A stretch of 64,000 nt of DNA from Methanomicrobiales archaeon HGW-Methanomicrobiales-3 (GTDB lineage: Archaea > Halobacteriota > Methanomicrobia > Methanomicrobiales > Methanospirillaceae), in contig PGYK01000011.1 in NCBI GenBank assembly GCA_002839605.1, positions 1 through 64,000 on the forward strand. Reading direction: 5' to 3'. This document shows, in pieces, positions 25,853-34,270 of this stretch. The number at the start of each line of letters is the position of its first letter. The stretch's first letter is position 1. The notes under the pieces are model-generated. The model saw only the letters and a list, made by a program, of their open reading frames with translations. It had not been told where the DNA came from and ran no database searches. The translations under genes were made by a program, and so were the position numbers.

Positions 25853-26410
25853 TTGAGGTTGCGCCCCATACCCACGATGCTGACCGAAGTTGTCCAGGCT
25901 GCACTCAGGATCTGTGATGGAACGGAATTTTTTCCCGGGAAGATCTGCCCCTTCTGCGGGGGTATACTCTCCGGCTACGATACCCGTGTGAAGCGGTTCG
26001 CAGTCCTCAGCGAAACAGACACGGCCCGACCAGTTGAAGTGATCCTTCATCGGGCATATTGCCGTTCGTGCGGGAGGACGATCATGCCCCACGAGCCATT
26101 TTACCCGGGAACCAGGATCGGTTCCCCGGTGGTTGACCTTTGCCAGGCACTTTCTGTCTCGCTGTCCAGTGGACATGTGGCAGCAATGCTGAACCGGATG
26201 GGGGTGAACGTTGATCGCTGGAGCGCCCGGACGTACTGCAACCTGCCTATTTCTCCGCCCCCGACGATTCCAGCGTTCGGGATGCCCATTCCGGTCTCGA
26301 TCATTACCCTGTCTGCACTTTCCGGTGACACCCGGGGGGCTGGCCACATCAGCGGCGATGAGATATTGGCCGCATGCAATTATCCTTCACAGTACCGTAT
26401 TCTTCGTTGA
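25853..26410 (+). CDS. Zinc-ribbon protein of unknown function, linked to fdh copy 2
   Basis: A 185-aa paralogue of the 21574 gene, also beginning at TTG (TTGAGG) after a G-rich ribosome site. Shared blocks are PIPTMLTEVVQAAL, CPFCGGILSGYD, the second metal pair CRSCGR, EPFYPGTRIGSPVVDLC, MGVNVDRWSART and the tail LAACNYPS. By eye about 40-45% of residues match copy 1, much lower than between the two FdhA proteins. The second cysteine pair is CxxC in both. Unknown function; a DNA-binding role linked to fdh is possible. Confidence 0.7.
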   Translation: MRLRPIPTMLTEVVQAALRICDGTEFFPGKICPFCGGILSGYDTRVKRFAVLSETDTARPVEVILHRAYCRSCGRTIMPHEPFYPGTRIGSPVVDLCQALSVSLSSGHVAAMLNRMGVNVDRWSARTYCNLPISPPPTIPAFGMPIPVSIITLSALSGDTRGAGHISGDEILAACNYPSQYRILR

Positions 26411-26534
26411 TCCTGCCGGTTTTATTAAAAAAAGTGACGGGTGATCCTCATTGATGCTATCGCTCATCGGCAGGTTCACACTATTGAATTACTTTTCATA
26501 ACATGTTTATCAGAATAAAAAAATACAAATTCTC

Positions 26535-27173
26535 ATGCAAATTATCCAGCCTGAAGAGGCATCCGGGGAACTGATCAAAAGTATGGAAAGAGGGGGAGTG
26601 AACCCCCGTCTGCAACTGGAAATACTGAAGTTGGCTGAGTTCCACACCTACCCTGCCCCCGGCGTTCTTATCGGGGCATTCATGGTAGACTATGCAATGG
26701 ATCTGCTCGGGGCAAAAAAAGGCCAGAAACTCTATGGCGTTTGTGAAACCCCCAAGTGCCTTCCCGATGCCCTGCAGGTTTTAGCCCACATCACGATTGG
26801 GAACAACCGGCTCAAGGTTGTGCCCATCGGGAAATTTGCGATAACAATGAACCCCCCTTCAGAGGTTCCGACAACCGAAGCCGTGCGGGTGTACATGGAT
26901 CTTAAGAAACTGAAAGCATATCCAACAATCGACATCTGGTATGCCAACAGTAAGGAATTTGACAAAAAGACGATGAAGGGCAAGCTCTTTGATGAGATCT
27001 TCAGCGCCGGCCGGAATATCCTTTCTTCTGAAAAAGTCCGGGTTCCGGTCAGGAAAAAATCGAAGTGGGAGTCAGTCACCTGCCCCTGCTGCGGCGAGAC
27101 GGTTCCGGATTACCTTATCGAAGGCGATCACTGCGGCGCATGCGGCTCACTGAAATATTACGAGAGAATCTGA
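26535..27173 (+). CDS. FmdE-like protein with C-terminal zinc ribbon
   Basis: A 212-aa protein of the FmdE (formylmethanofuran dehydrogenase subunit E) family type. The N-terminal domain has FHTYPAPGVLIGAFMVDYAM, CETPKCLPDALQVLAHITIGNN and PIGKFAITMNPPSE, matching the FmdE order although the usual FHGHxCPG histidine/cysteine motif is changed to FHTYPAPG. The C-terminus has CPCCGETVPDYLIEGDHCGACG, a zinc ribbon. FmdE is not part of the core Fwd complex and its role is unclear. The altered first motif means a metal site may be lost. It is located downstream of the second fdh module, alone on its strand. Confidence 0.78.
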   Translation: MQIIQPEEASGELIKSMERGGVNPRLQLEILKLAEFHTYPAPGVLIGAFMVDYAMDLLGAKKGQKLYGVCETPKCLPDALQVLAHITIGNNRLKVVPIGKFAITMNPPSEVPTTEAVRVYMDLKKLKAYPTIDIWYANSKEFDKKTMKGKLFDEIFSAGRNILSSEKVRVPVRKKSKWESVTCPCCGETVPDYLIEGDHCGACGSLKYYERI

Positions 27174-27281
27174 TCCAAAATGACCCGGTTCGTCCGGGCC
27201 GGTACTGTTTTTTCCACGATCCATTGCCATGAAACGTTATTCGGATCTATCACGAATAAAAAAAAGAAAAAAGTGAAGCGA

Positions 27282-27695
27282 TCAGGCCGGTGCCTTTGCC
27301 GCTTCTTCTTTCCGCACGGGTTTTTTTACCCACGCCAGTTCCTTACCTTCGAATGCAAATGAACGCATCGATAAGACGGGAATTCCCTGCGGTACGGAGC
27401 CCAAACCGGCGTTTGCCGGAACCATCACGGCATAGGAACTCCGTGTCAGCGTCCCGTCGTTCGTCGATTCCGGCATGCAAAGCTCGCTGATTTGTGCTGC
27501 CGACACGTCATGGGCAAATGTGACGAGAATTTTTACGCATTCACGGTGGCCGTCAACGCGACGTTCCAGGACTGCGATACGATCATACCCGCTCCCGGTT
27601 GAGCGATCGGTTGCTTTCCAGCCGTCGTAACTGGAATAGAGAGACCTGATCTCCTTTGACACAAAATCATGCATGATGTCTGAACTGAATCCCAT
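27282..27695 (-). CDS. Hypothetical protein
   Basis: A 137-aa protein (ATG 27695; an upstream TTG at 27719 would add eight residues). Soluble, mixed alpha/beta, with RIAVLERRVDGHRECVKILVTFAHDVSAA in the middle and a basic, alanine- and lysine-rich C-terminal tail. I do not recognise a family. Its upstream region contains four TTGTTAA-type repeats (read on the minus strand) between 27854 and 27901. Confidence 0.6.
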   Translation of the reverse strand: MGFSSDIMHDFVSKEIRSLYSSYDGWKATDRSTGSGYDRIAVLERRVDGHRECVKILVTFAHDVSAAQISELCMPESTNDGTLTRSSYAVMVPANAGLGSVPQGIPVLSMRSFAFEGKELAWVKKPVRKEEAAKAPA

Positions 27696-28075
27696 ACTGA
27701 TCAGAGTAATGTTCAACAATCCGGTAAATAAAACAAGAGGGTTAATTATTCACGATCAGCATTAATAAAAAAAGAAAAATTCTCAAAATCGTCAGGCTTT
27801 CACGATCCTGACCGGTTCCGTTCATCTGTTTTTGTGGACATGTGCAGGGAAAATTAACAATTTTTCTTTAACAAAAGTATTTTATTAACAAGAAATTAAC
27901 ATTCAGGTGCCCAAAAGAACGGGCAGGTCAGGACTTCCGGTATCCCCTACAGGGCTGACCGGCAGTTTGCCACGATGTCTGAACAACTGACCTATTCCTC
28001 ATTTCCCGGGCGCGGCCGCCAGTCGTCGTATCACACCTTATTGCGGCCGCAAACCGACAATGATAAAAAAGTGGG

Positions 28076-28885
28076 CTATTCTGCCCGGATGATGGTACCG
28101 GGATTTTTCCCATTGATCGCTTTTTCGATATTGCCACGCGTATGGCAGTTCGTGATCCGGACTTCCCGGATATGCACAGATTCCTGTAAGAGATTGACAA
28201 CCATCGGTTCAAGCACCATATCCGGAAGGTTCATTTTTATGAGCTCTTTTACGGTGATATCCCGGATAAGTTCAGCATCAGGGTTTTTGAAGGGGTCTTC
28301 GGTATAGAGACCGTCAACGTTCTTGCCGATGATGCAGCTCTTTGCCCCGAGCACCTCGGCCATGAGGAACGCCCCGGTATCGGTACGGTGAGGCGGGATC
28401 ATCTCATGCCGGGCGGGATGCTCGTACAACCCGTATGGCGGTGTACCGTGGGTCACCGGCAGGATGCCCAGCTTTAAGAGCATCGGGAGTTCGAGAAGGT
28501 CGCCGGTATGGATCCGGGTCCCGTTATATTCGGATAATAGGATCGAGACCATGATCGCGTTCTGCTCGGAGATCTTCGCAGCCAGTTCGGCAAGGACTCC
28601 GGTCGGCATTCCAAGATCTATTCCGATATCCATGATGTGACGTACCCGGCCACCGCCACCGGTGACGACGAGCATCTTGTTTTTTTTGGACAGTGCACCG
28701 ATCTCCGCACAGAGCGGGTGCATGACCTCGCGGCCGTAATCGATCACACCATGACCGCCAATTTTTAAAATGTTGATATCCGGTGCAATGCGAATCTGAT
28801 CCTGGAGTTTTCGCTTCTTAAGCATCCCTTTTCGTACAAGCGTCTCGCCCTGTAACCTGCTTTTCAGCTCTAACCTTTTTGCCAT
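28076..28885 (-). CDS. Molybdenum-storage-protein homologue (amino acid kinase fold)
   Basis: A 269-aa amino-acid-kinase-fold protein. NILKIGGHGVIDYGREVMHP and VVTGGGGRVRHIMDIGIDLGMPTG give the nucleotide-binding part. GTPPYGLYEHPARHEMIPPHRTDTGAFLMAE and the C-terminal VREVRITN-type block resemble MosA/MosB of the Azotobacter molybdenum storage protein more than ordinary uridylate kinases, which it could be mistaken for. MoSto packs molybdate or tungstate as polyoxoanion clusters using ATP. The position between formate dehydrogenase and the tungstate/molybdate transporters supports oxyanion storage. Only one gene is present, so a homo-oligomer would be required. Confidence 0.72.
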   Translation of the reverse strand: MAKRLELKSRLQGETLVRKGMLKKRKLQDQIRIAPDINILKIGGHGVIDYGREVMHPLCAEIGALSKKNKMLVVTGGGGRVRHIMDIGIDLGMPTGVLAELAAKISEQNAIMVSILLSEYNGTRIHTGDLLELPMLLKLGILPVTHGTPPYGLYEHPARHEMIPPHRTDTGAFLMAEVLGAKSCIIGKNVDGLYTEDPFKNPDAELIRDITVKELIKMNLPDMVLEPMVVNLLQESVHIREVRITNCHTRGNIEKAINGKNPGTIIRAE

Positions 28886-29013
28886 GATATCTGCCAGTTA
28901 GCCTATCACCATGGAAAGCATTAAGATGTTGTAAACCAGTTGGTATATCAGAGCCATAATTCCCTGAACACGCCATTTCGTGCCGTGGCCGGGTATGGCA
29001 GGGAGGAATAACC

Positions 29014-29217
29014 ATGAAGATCTATGTACGCGAACGCCAGAAAGTCGGTGAGGGTGTCGAGTCGCCCAAGTACCGCATCATCGCAATTACCGGGGGAGAG
29101 ATCCAGATCCAGGCAACCCACTTCCGGAAATTTGAAATTGAACAGATCGCCAAGGATGTCGGTGCCGAAGTCGTGTTCATGAAGCCGGTTGCCGATGAGC
29201 ACAAGAAGAAACACTAA
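29014..29217 (+). CDS. Conserved small hypothetical protein
   Basis: A 67-aa basic protein with a clear ribosome site (GGGAGG, 8 nt before ATG 29014). Predicted beta-alpha fold: KIYVRERQKVGEGVESPKYR, IIAITGGEIQIQATHFRK, EIEQIAKDVGAEVVFM. The C-terminus is histidine- and lysine-rich. I recognise no family with a known function. It is divergent from the storage-protein homologue. Confidence 0.72.
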   Translation: MKIYVRERQKVGEGVESPKYRIIAITGGEIQIQATHFRKFEIEQIAKDVGAEVVFMKPVADEHKKKH

Positions 29218-29364
29218 ATTTTTTCTCACACACCGACCGGGGTGCTTTTCAACCTTGTGAAAATGCAGATCCCCCCGGTTCTGTGCATGAGACTATAAAG
29301 AGGGATGACGGCAATTAACAACGTCTATTACCTTGCCGGTTCTATTTGTGTACCAGAAACACTC

Positions 29365-29703
29365 ATGGCTGCTCTTTCCGTTGACATTCTGTGCGATGCC
29401 GCTGTCCGCATCCAGCTGCTGGAGCGGTCGATCACCATTGCATTTGCCGATAACACGGTGCGGATAAAGTTCCCGACAACCCGGAGGCTTGCGGAGTTTC
29501 TTGATGTCCCGCACTATTACGTGCTCCCCTATTTTGCCATGATGGAGCAGGAAGAACTCGTCACCCGTGCCGAGCGGGTGGGGATCCTCACAACGGCAAA
29601 AGGCAGCCGGAAGATGATTGAACTGATGCGGGAAAAATACGAGAACGAAGCCCGGGAGATCCTTGGCAGTGCGGTTTTTTCCGAGCTTTTGAAACGATGC
29701 TGA
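29365..29703 (+). CDS. Small predicted winged-helix-type protein
   Basis: A 112-aa protein; ATG 29305 in the same frame would add 20 residues. The later start is preferred because a good TATA box (CTATAAAG, 29293-29300) lies so close to 29305 that transcription should begin downstream of it. The region RRLAEFLDVPHYYVLPYFAMMEQEELVTRAERVG reads as helix-turn-helix plus wing, so DNA binding is likely. Target unknown; it stands directly upstream of tupA and could regulate tungstate uptake. (Residues ~40-75 carry the domain.). Confidence 0.6.
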   Translation: MAALSVDILCDAAVRIQLLERSITIAFADNTVRIKFPTTRRLAEFLDVPHYYVLPYFAMMEQEELVTRAERVGILTTAKGSRKMIELMREKYENEAREILGSAVFSELLKRC

Positions 29704-29875
29704 AAAAATCATTCCCCATTTTCCGAGAGTATTTTTTTCACATAATTAACAAATGAGAAAAATTAACAGATATCATTAAAGACCATTTGGTAACCAACTG
29801 CTTTTCAGATGATGTTAACAAATGCCAAAAAGAAACATTGAAGAGCGCTGATACCCACCTTCATGCCGGTTAATT

Positions 29876-30889
29876 ATGACGAAAAATGTGCATGTTGGAT
29901 TCATATCCATACTCTTTGTCCTGCTGCTCCTTACTGCCTGCTTTGCAGGCTGTACAGGAACCGCCCCGGAACAGACTCCCGCAACAACCCAGGCGACCAT
30001 GGCACCTGCTGCAACCACGGTTGCCGAGAAGGAAAAACTCCTGCTTGCCACAACGACAAGCCTGTACGACACGGGACTCCTGAACTACCTTGAACCCAAG
30101 TTCGAGGAAAAGTACAACGTCGACCTGCTGATCACGTCCCAGGGTACCGGTAAAGCCATCGAACTTGCCAAGAACGGCGATGCCGATGTCCTGCTGGTAC
30201 ACTCGCCATCCCAGGAGAAGGTTTTCATGGATGGCGGCAACGGGCTCAACAGGCGTACTTTTGCCTACAACTACTTCCTTATCGTCGGACCCGAAAACGA
30301 CCCGGCCGGCATCAAGGATATGACTCCTGAGGACGCGTTCAAAACCCTTATGGAGAAAGGCAAAGCCGGCGACACCAAGGTAATCTTTGTCTCCCGCGGC
30401 GACAACTCCGGCACCCACTCAGCCGAGAAGACCATCTGGAAGAACGCAAAGTACAATTACTCTGTCGATGTCCAGAAATCCGGTGTCTGGTATGTCGAAG
30501 CCGGCAAGGGCATGGGAGATACCCTCCAGATGGCAAGCGAGAAGAACGCATACACCTTAACCGATGAAGGCACCTTCCTTGCCTATGCAAACAACCTCAA
30601 CCTCGTCCCGATCGTCTCAGAGGGTGCAAGCCTGCTGAACCTGTACAGTGTCATGACGGTCTACAACGCCAACCAGCCAGAGGAGAAGATCCAGATGGCA
30701 AACAACTTCATCAACTTCCTGATCTCTCCGGAAACAATGGCAGATATCGGAACGTATGACATGGACAAGGATGGCAACAAGCTCAGCAAGAACCTGTTCA
30801 CCCCCATGACTGCCGGGGTCCCCCCGGGCGTCACCGCTGACTTCACCACCCCGGCAACAGACATGAAGCCGGCAGCAGCCACCACTTAA
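29876..30889 (+). CDS. tupA: Tungstate ABC transporter substrate-binding lipoprotein
   Basis: A 337-aa secreted lipoprotein: hydrophobic signal (residues 8-20) and a lipobox cysteine at C22 or C26 (LTAC, FAGC), then a Thr/Ala/Pro-rich linker. The mature domain begins LLLATTTSLYDTGLLNYL, where the TTTS motif binds tungstate in TupA/WtpA-type proteins. ITSQGTGKAIELAKNGDADVLLVHSP and VSRGDNSGTHSAEK are also TupA signatures. It is the first gene of a tup set, although the permease and ATPase genes lie beyond a convergent molybdate transporter, so it is transcribed separately. Confidence 0.93.
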   Translation: MTKNVHVGFISILFVLLLLTACFAGCTGTAPEQTPATTQATMAPAATTVAEKEKLLLATTTSLYDTGLLNYLEPKFEEKYNVDLLITSQGTGKAIELAKNGDADVLLVHSPSQEKVFMDGGNGLNRRTFAYNYFLIVGPENDPAGIKDMTPEDAFKTLMEKGKAGDTKVIFVSRGDNSGTHSAEKTIWKNAKYNYSVDVQKSGVWYVEAGKGMGDTLQMASEKNAYTLTDEGTFLAYANNLNLVPIVSEGASLLNLYSVMTVYNANQPEEKIQMANNFINFLISPETMADIGTYDMDKDGNKLSKNLFTPMTAGVPPGVTADFTTPATDMKPAAATT

Positions 30890-30900
30890 TCCAGTCTTTC

Positions 30901-30909
30901 TTTTTTTTT
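30901..30909 (+). terminator. T-run after tupA
   Basis: Nine consecutive T ~12 nt after the tupA stop, overlapping the last codons of the convergent MOT1-type gene. Confidence 0.45.
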
Positions 30910-32041
30910 ATTTCTGGTTGCTGCCAGCCTGATCCGGTCCTGCTCTCTTCCACCGTGCCATTCCGCACGCCACAACCATCCCCACGATGAACGCAATCGT
31001 CATCGAACTCACCAGGGCGAGAACTGCAATGATTACCGTAATGACGAGCGAATCGGTCTTGAGACTGTGACGCCCCATCTCGATCCCGACAAAGACAAGA
31101 AGCGCCCCGAGAACCCCCACCGCGATGATGGAGAGAACCTGCGGGGAGGTAAAAAAGAGCGCAAGGATGATGAAGATGATCCCGGCATAGATATTCGCCC
31201 CGCCGGTCCGTGCCCCGTAGCGGTACTGCCCGGCAAGCCCGCCGGCCCCATGGCACATCGGGAACCCGCCGAACGGGACCGACGTGAGGTTCATCAGGCC
31301 GATCGTGGTCGAGAACCGTTTGGGCGGCACATCATGAGAAAAGAGATCCTTTGTCAGGAGCGAGGTGGCAAGGACCGCATTGGTTATCGTAAGCACGACC
31401 TGGGGAAGAACCAGCGTGGCAAACGCCGAGGAGAAATCAGAGGGGAGCGGGATGACGAGCTGCGGTGCCGGAATAAGGCTAACGGGAGGCATGCCGTACA
31501 GAGCAATCCCCCCGATGAGGCCGGCCCCGATCACCACAATCGCGGAGAGGTCGGGGATTGACCGGAAACGGGTAGCGAGGGAAAAGCAGGCAATGATCGC
31601 AATACCCAGCAGGAAGAACCCGGAATCCTGGATGATGAATCCCAGTGAGGCCCGGAAGAGGAGCAGGGCAAGCCCCAGCTGGATGCCACGGACAACACTC
31701 TGCGGCACCCATTTCTCGATAATCCCGAAGAACCGGCCGTATCCGAGCACCAGGAAGATCACCCCCAGGATGAGCCCGGCCGCAGCGATCTCTCCGGATC
31801 CGATCGAACCGGCAATGACGATGACTGCCACCGCCTTCATGGGTTCAAGCGGAATGGGAAGGCGATAGATAAGACCCGTGATGATGAACCAGATCCCAAA
31901 GAAGAGGAGGACATACCGGGCATTCACGTCCGAGACCAGGGCTACGGCAAGGATGAGCGGGACGATCGTCCCGAAATCCCCCAGCGATCCGGAGAGTTCG
32001 GAGAGGTTGAAACGCAGGGGGGGCAGGGCAGTTTGGGACAT
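30908..32041 (-). CDS. MOT1-type molybdate transporter
   Basis: A 377-aa membrane protein with about ten hydrophobic helices. The two MOT1 signatures are present: LSGSLGDFGTIVPLILA at the N-terminus and PFGGFPMCHGAGGLAGQYRYGARTGG in the middle, related to the SulP fold but lacking the STAS domain. MOT1 proteins import molybdate in plants, algae and some prokaryotes. Its position between tupA and tupBC places it in the oxyanion-uptake cluster. It could prefer molybdate while Tup handles tungstate. Confidence 0.88.
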   Translation of the reverse strand: MSQTALPPLRFNLSELSGSLGDFGTIVPLILAVALVSDVNARYVLLFFGIWFIITGLIYRLPIPLEPMKAVAVIVIAGSIGSGEIAAAGLILGVIFLVLGYGRFFGIIEKWVPQSVVRGIQLGLALLLFRASLGFIIQDSGFFLLGIAIIACFSLATRFRSIPDLSAIVVIGAGLIGGIALYGMPPVSLIPAPQLVIPLPSDFSSAFATLVLPQVVLTITNAVLATSLLTKDLFSHDVPPKRFSTTIGLMNLTSVPFGGFPMCHGAGGLAGQYRYGARTGGANIYAGIIFIILALFFTSPQVLSIIAVGVLGALLVFVGIEMGRHSLKTDSLVITVIIAVLALVSSMTIAFIVGMVVACGMARWKRAGPDQAGSNQK

Positions 32042-32205
32042 GAGAATCTGCAGCAGTATCGTGACTCACGGGAGAGCGGGAATTCGTTATCGATCCGGTG
32101 AATAATCAGATCACTAACAATAATTAAAAGAAAGTAAAGGTGATCATAGGAATTAACCTTTTCAGCAGGATACGGCTTCTGCGCACATTTCCGGAGTGGA
32201 CGCGA

Positions 32206-32934
32206 TTGAACGATATTACCGAGGGGATCTCCCAGGCCATCCATCTTATCGTCACGCTCAATCCCGAAGTGATGCAGATCGCAGCCCTCTCCCTGTACAT
32301 CTCCCTTTCCGCAACGATCCTTGCAGCCGTTATTGCGATTCCGGTCGGGGGCTTTATCCATTTCCATGAATTCCGGGGCAAACGGGTACTGATCGTTCTC
32401 ATCCAGACCCTCTATTCCGTCCCGACCGTTGTGGTCGGGCTTGTGGTCTATCTCATGATCTCCCGGAGCGGACCGTTTGGATTTCTTGGCCTCCTCTTCA
32501 CACCGGAGGGGATGATCCTGGGCCAGACCGTCCTCATCATCCCCATCATGATGGGCCTTGTCATCTCAGCGCTTGGCGGGGTTGACAAAAGCATCAGCGA
32601 CACGCTCATCGCCCTTGGAGCTACCGGCTCCCAGAAGATCTTCGAGATCGTCAAAGAGGCACGGTACGCGATCCTCAGTGCCGTTGTCCTCGGGTTTGGC
32701 CGGGCCATCGCGGAGGTGGGAGTCGCGATGATGATCGGCGGCAACATCCGGGGCCATACCCGGGTCCTCACAACGGCCATAACCCTTGAGACCGGGATGG
32801 GGAAGTTTGGGTTTTCCATCGCGCTTGGGATCATTCTCCTTGCCGTTGCCCTCATCGTAGTCGTGACCCTCAATCTCATCACTTCCGGCCTTGACCGGGA
32901 TGCCCAGCAGCTTGCCGGAGGTCCCCGCGGATGA
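32206..32934 (+). CDS. tupB: Tungstate ABC transporter permease
   Basis: A 242-aa permease with ~5-6 helices and the ABC-permease EAA-like segment ALGATGSQKIFEIVKEARYAI, where it contacts the ATPase. It matches TupB (SVPTVVVGLVVYLMISRSGP, EVGVAMMIGGNIRGHTRVLTTAI). TTG 32206 is chosen as start because GGAG lies 10 nt upstream and family members begin here. A GTG at 32140 in the same frame would add 22 residues that do not look like the family. The gene overlaps the ATPase gene by 4 nt. Confidence 0.91.
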   Translation: MNDITEGISQAIHLIVTLNPEVMQIAALSLYISLSATILAAVIAIPVGGFIHFHEFRGKRVLIVLIQTLYSVPTVVVGLVVYLMISRSGPFGFLGLLFTPEGMILGQTVLIIPIMMGLVISALGGVDKSISDTLIALGATGSQKIFEIVKEARYAILSAVVLGFGRAIAEVGVAMMIGGNIRGHTRVLTTAITLETGMGKFGFSIALGIILLAVALIVVVTLNLITSGLDRDAQQLAGGPRG

Positions 32935-34043
32935 TCGAGATTGGGCACCTTTCCCTGCGCTTTGGGGAGAGGGAGATCCTCAAAGACATCAATCTCCGGA
33001 TCCGGCCGGGCGAGATCTTCACTCTTATCGGCCCAAGCGGCAGCGGCAAGACCACCCTCATCCGGCTCATCGACCTTCTCGAATCCCCGACCGCAGGAAC
33101 GATCTTCTTTGACGGGCAGGACACCGCCACATCGGAAGCCGGCAGGCTCGCCTTCCGCAGGAGGATGGGCATGGTCTTCCAGAAACCGGCAGTCCTCAAC
33201 ACGACCGTTGCCGGGAACGTGGCATTCGGCCTGAAGTTCCGCGGGGTGACCGGGACAGAACAGGAGGAACGGGTGAACAAAGCACTCCGGCTGGTCGGCC
33301 TTGCGGAATTTGGTCCCCGTCGCGCACTCACCCTCTCGGGCGGCGAGATGCAGCGTGTCGCCCTTGCCCGGGCCATGGTCACCGAGCCGGAAGTGCTCCT
33401 GCTCGATGAACCAACCGCGAACCTCGACCCGGTCTCAGCAGAACTTATCGAGGATCTGATCCTCAAAATCAACAGGGAGTTCAAGACCACCATCATCATG
33501 TCCACCCACGATATGATCCAGGGCCAGCGCCTCGCGGACCGTATCGGGGTCATCATGGACGGGAAACTGGTACAGACCGGGACCAGCACCGATATCTTCT
33601 ACCAGCCCATGGGCCAGAAGATCGCACGGTTCGTTGGCATCGAAGCCATCACGGGCGGAATCGTGGTCGAGAATACCAGCGGGCATGCCCTGATACGGGT
33701 GAAAGATACCTGCATCGAAGCATTGACCGGCATTGGAGCCGGCAAAAGAGTTGCCCTGTATATCCGGCCCGAGGAAGTAACCTTAACCCCGACCGATTCC
33801 CTGCCCCCCAAATCCAGCGTCCGCAACCAGATACCGGGCTGGATAAAGAGGATGGTCCCGAGCGGCCCGTTCATCCGCGTAACCGTGGATTGCACAATCC
33901 CGATCACGGCCCTTATCACCCGCCGGTCCTGTACCGAGCTCGGGTTTTCGCCCGGGAGCCTCGTCACCGCAGGAGTGAAAGCCACGGCAATTCATGTGCT
34001 CCCGGACGAAGGGGAAAACCCGGTCAATAAATTTATCTGTTAG
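32931..34043 (+). CDS. tupC: Tungstate/molybdate ABC transporter ATP-binding protein
   Basis: A 370-aa ATPase. Walker A is GPSGSGKTT (~35-43), Q-loop VFQKPAVLN, signature LSGGEMQRVALARA, Walker B VLLLDEPTANLDP and the switch histidine in STHD. The ~230-370 C-terminal part includes a TOBE/Mop-like region (GAGKRVALYIRPEEVTL) that may bind oxyanion to feed back on transport. It starts inside the permease gene (ATGA overlap), so the two are translationally coupled. Confidence 0.92.
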   Translation: MIEIGHLSLRFGEREILKDINLRIRPGEIFTLIGPSGSGKTTLIRLIDLLESPTAGTIFFDGQDTATSEAGRLAFRRRMGMVFQKPAVLNTTVAGNVAFGLKFRGVTGTEQEERVNKALRLVGLAEFGPRRALTLSGGEMQRVALARAMVTEPEVLLLDEPTANLDPVSAELIEDLILKINREFKTTIIMSTHDMIQGQRLADRIGVIMDGKLVQTGTSTDIFYQPMGQKIARFVGIEAITGGIVVENTSGHALIRVKDTCIEALTGIGAGKRVALYIRPEEVTLTPTDSLPPKSSVRNQIPGWIKRMVPSGPFIRVTVDCTIPITALITRRSCTELGFSPGSLVTAGVKATAIHVLPDEGENPVNKFIC

Positions 34044-34070
34044 TCCCCGTAACAGTCAATGAGATGCGCT

Positions 34071-34259
34071 ATGGCTGACCTGCTCACCGATCTGCTGATC
34101 TATATTGGAATCGGGATTATTACGTTTACCATCGGAATAATCCTCGGCTACCAGCTGCTTATCATGTATTACACGAAGCGGTTTGTTGGCCTTGCCAGGG
34201 AATGCTCGGACACCGATTCTGTCATCCCGCTCGTGGATGAACTGGAGAAGGAGACATAG
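34071..34259 (+). CDS. Small single-span membrane protein
   Basis: A 62-aa protein starting at ATG 34071 (a start at 34059 is also open). One hydrophobic helix (about 8-33, LIYIGIGIITFTIGIILGYQ) is followed by a short soluble tail. It is similar in layout to the next gene, which suggests a duplicated pair. Function unknown. Confidence 0.6.
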   Translation: MADLLTDLLIYIGIGIITFTIGIILGYQLLIMYYTKRFVGLARECSDTDSVIPLVDELEKET

Positions 34260-34270
34260 GAGGAAATACC

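Noticed and set aside
21574-26410. Zinc-ribbon genes as insertion-sequence transposases
   Set aside because: The zinc ribbon and helix-turn-helix recall transposase N-termini, but there is no catalytic domain, no terminal inverted repeat around them and no frameshifted continuation.
27900-28075. Molybdenum-cofactor riboswitch near the storage-protein homologue
   Set aside because: The gap lies downstream of that gene's end, not in front of a start codon, and no matching structure was found by eye.
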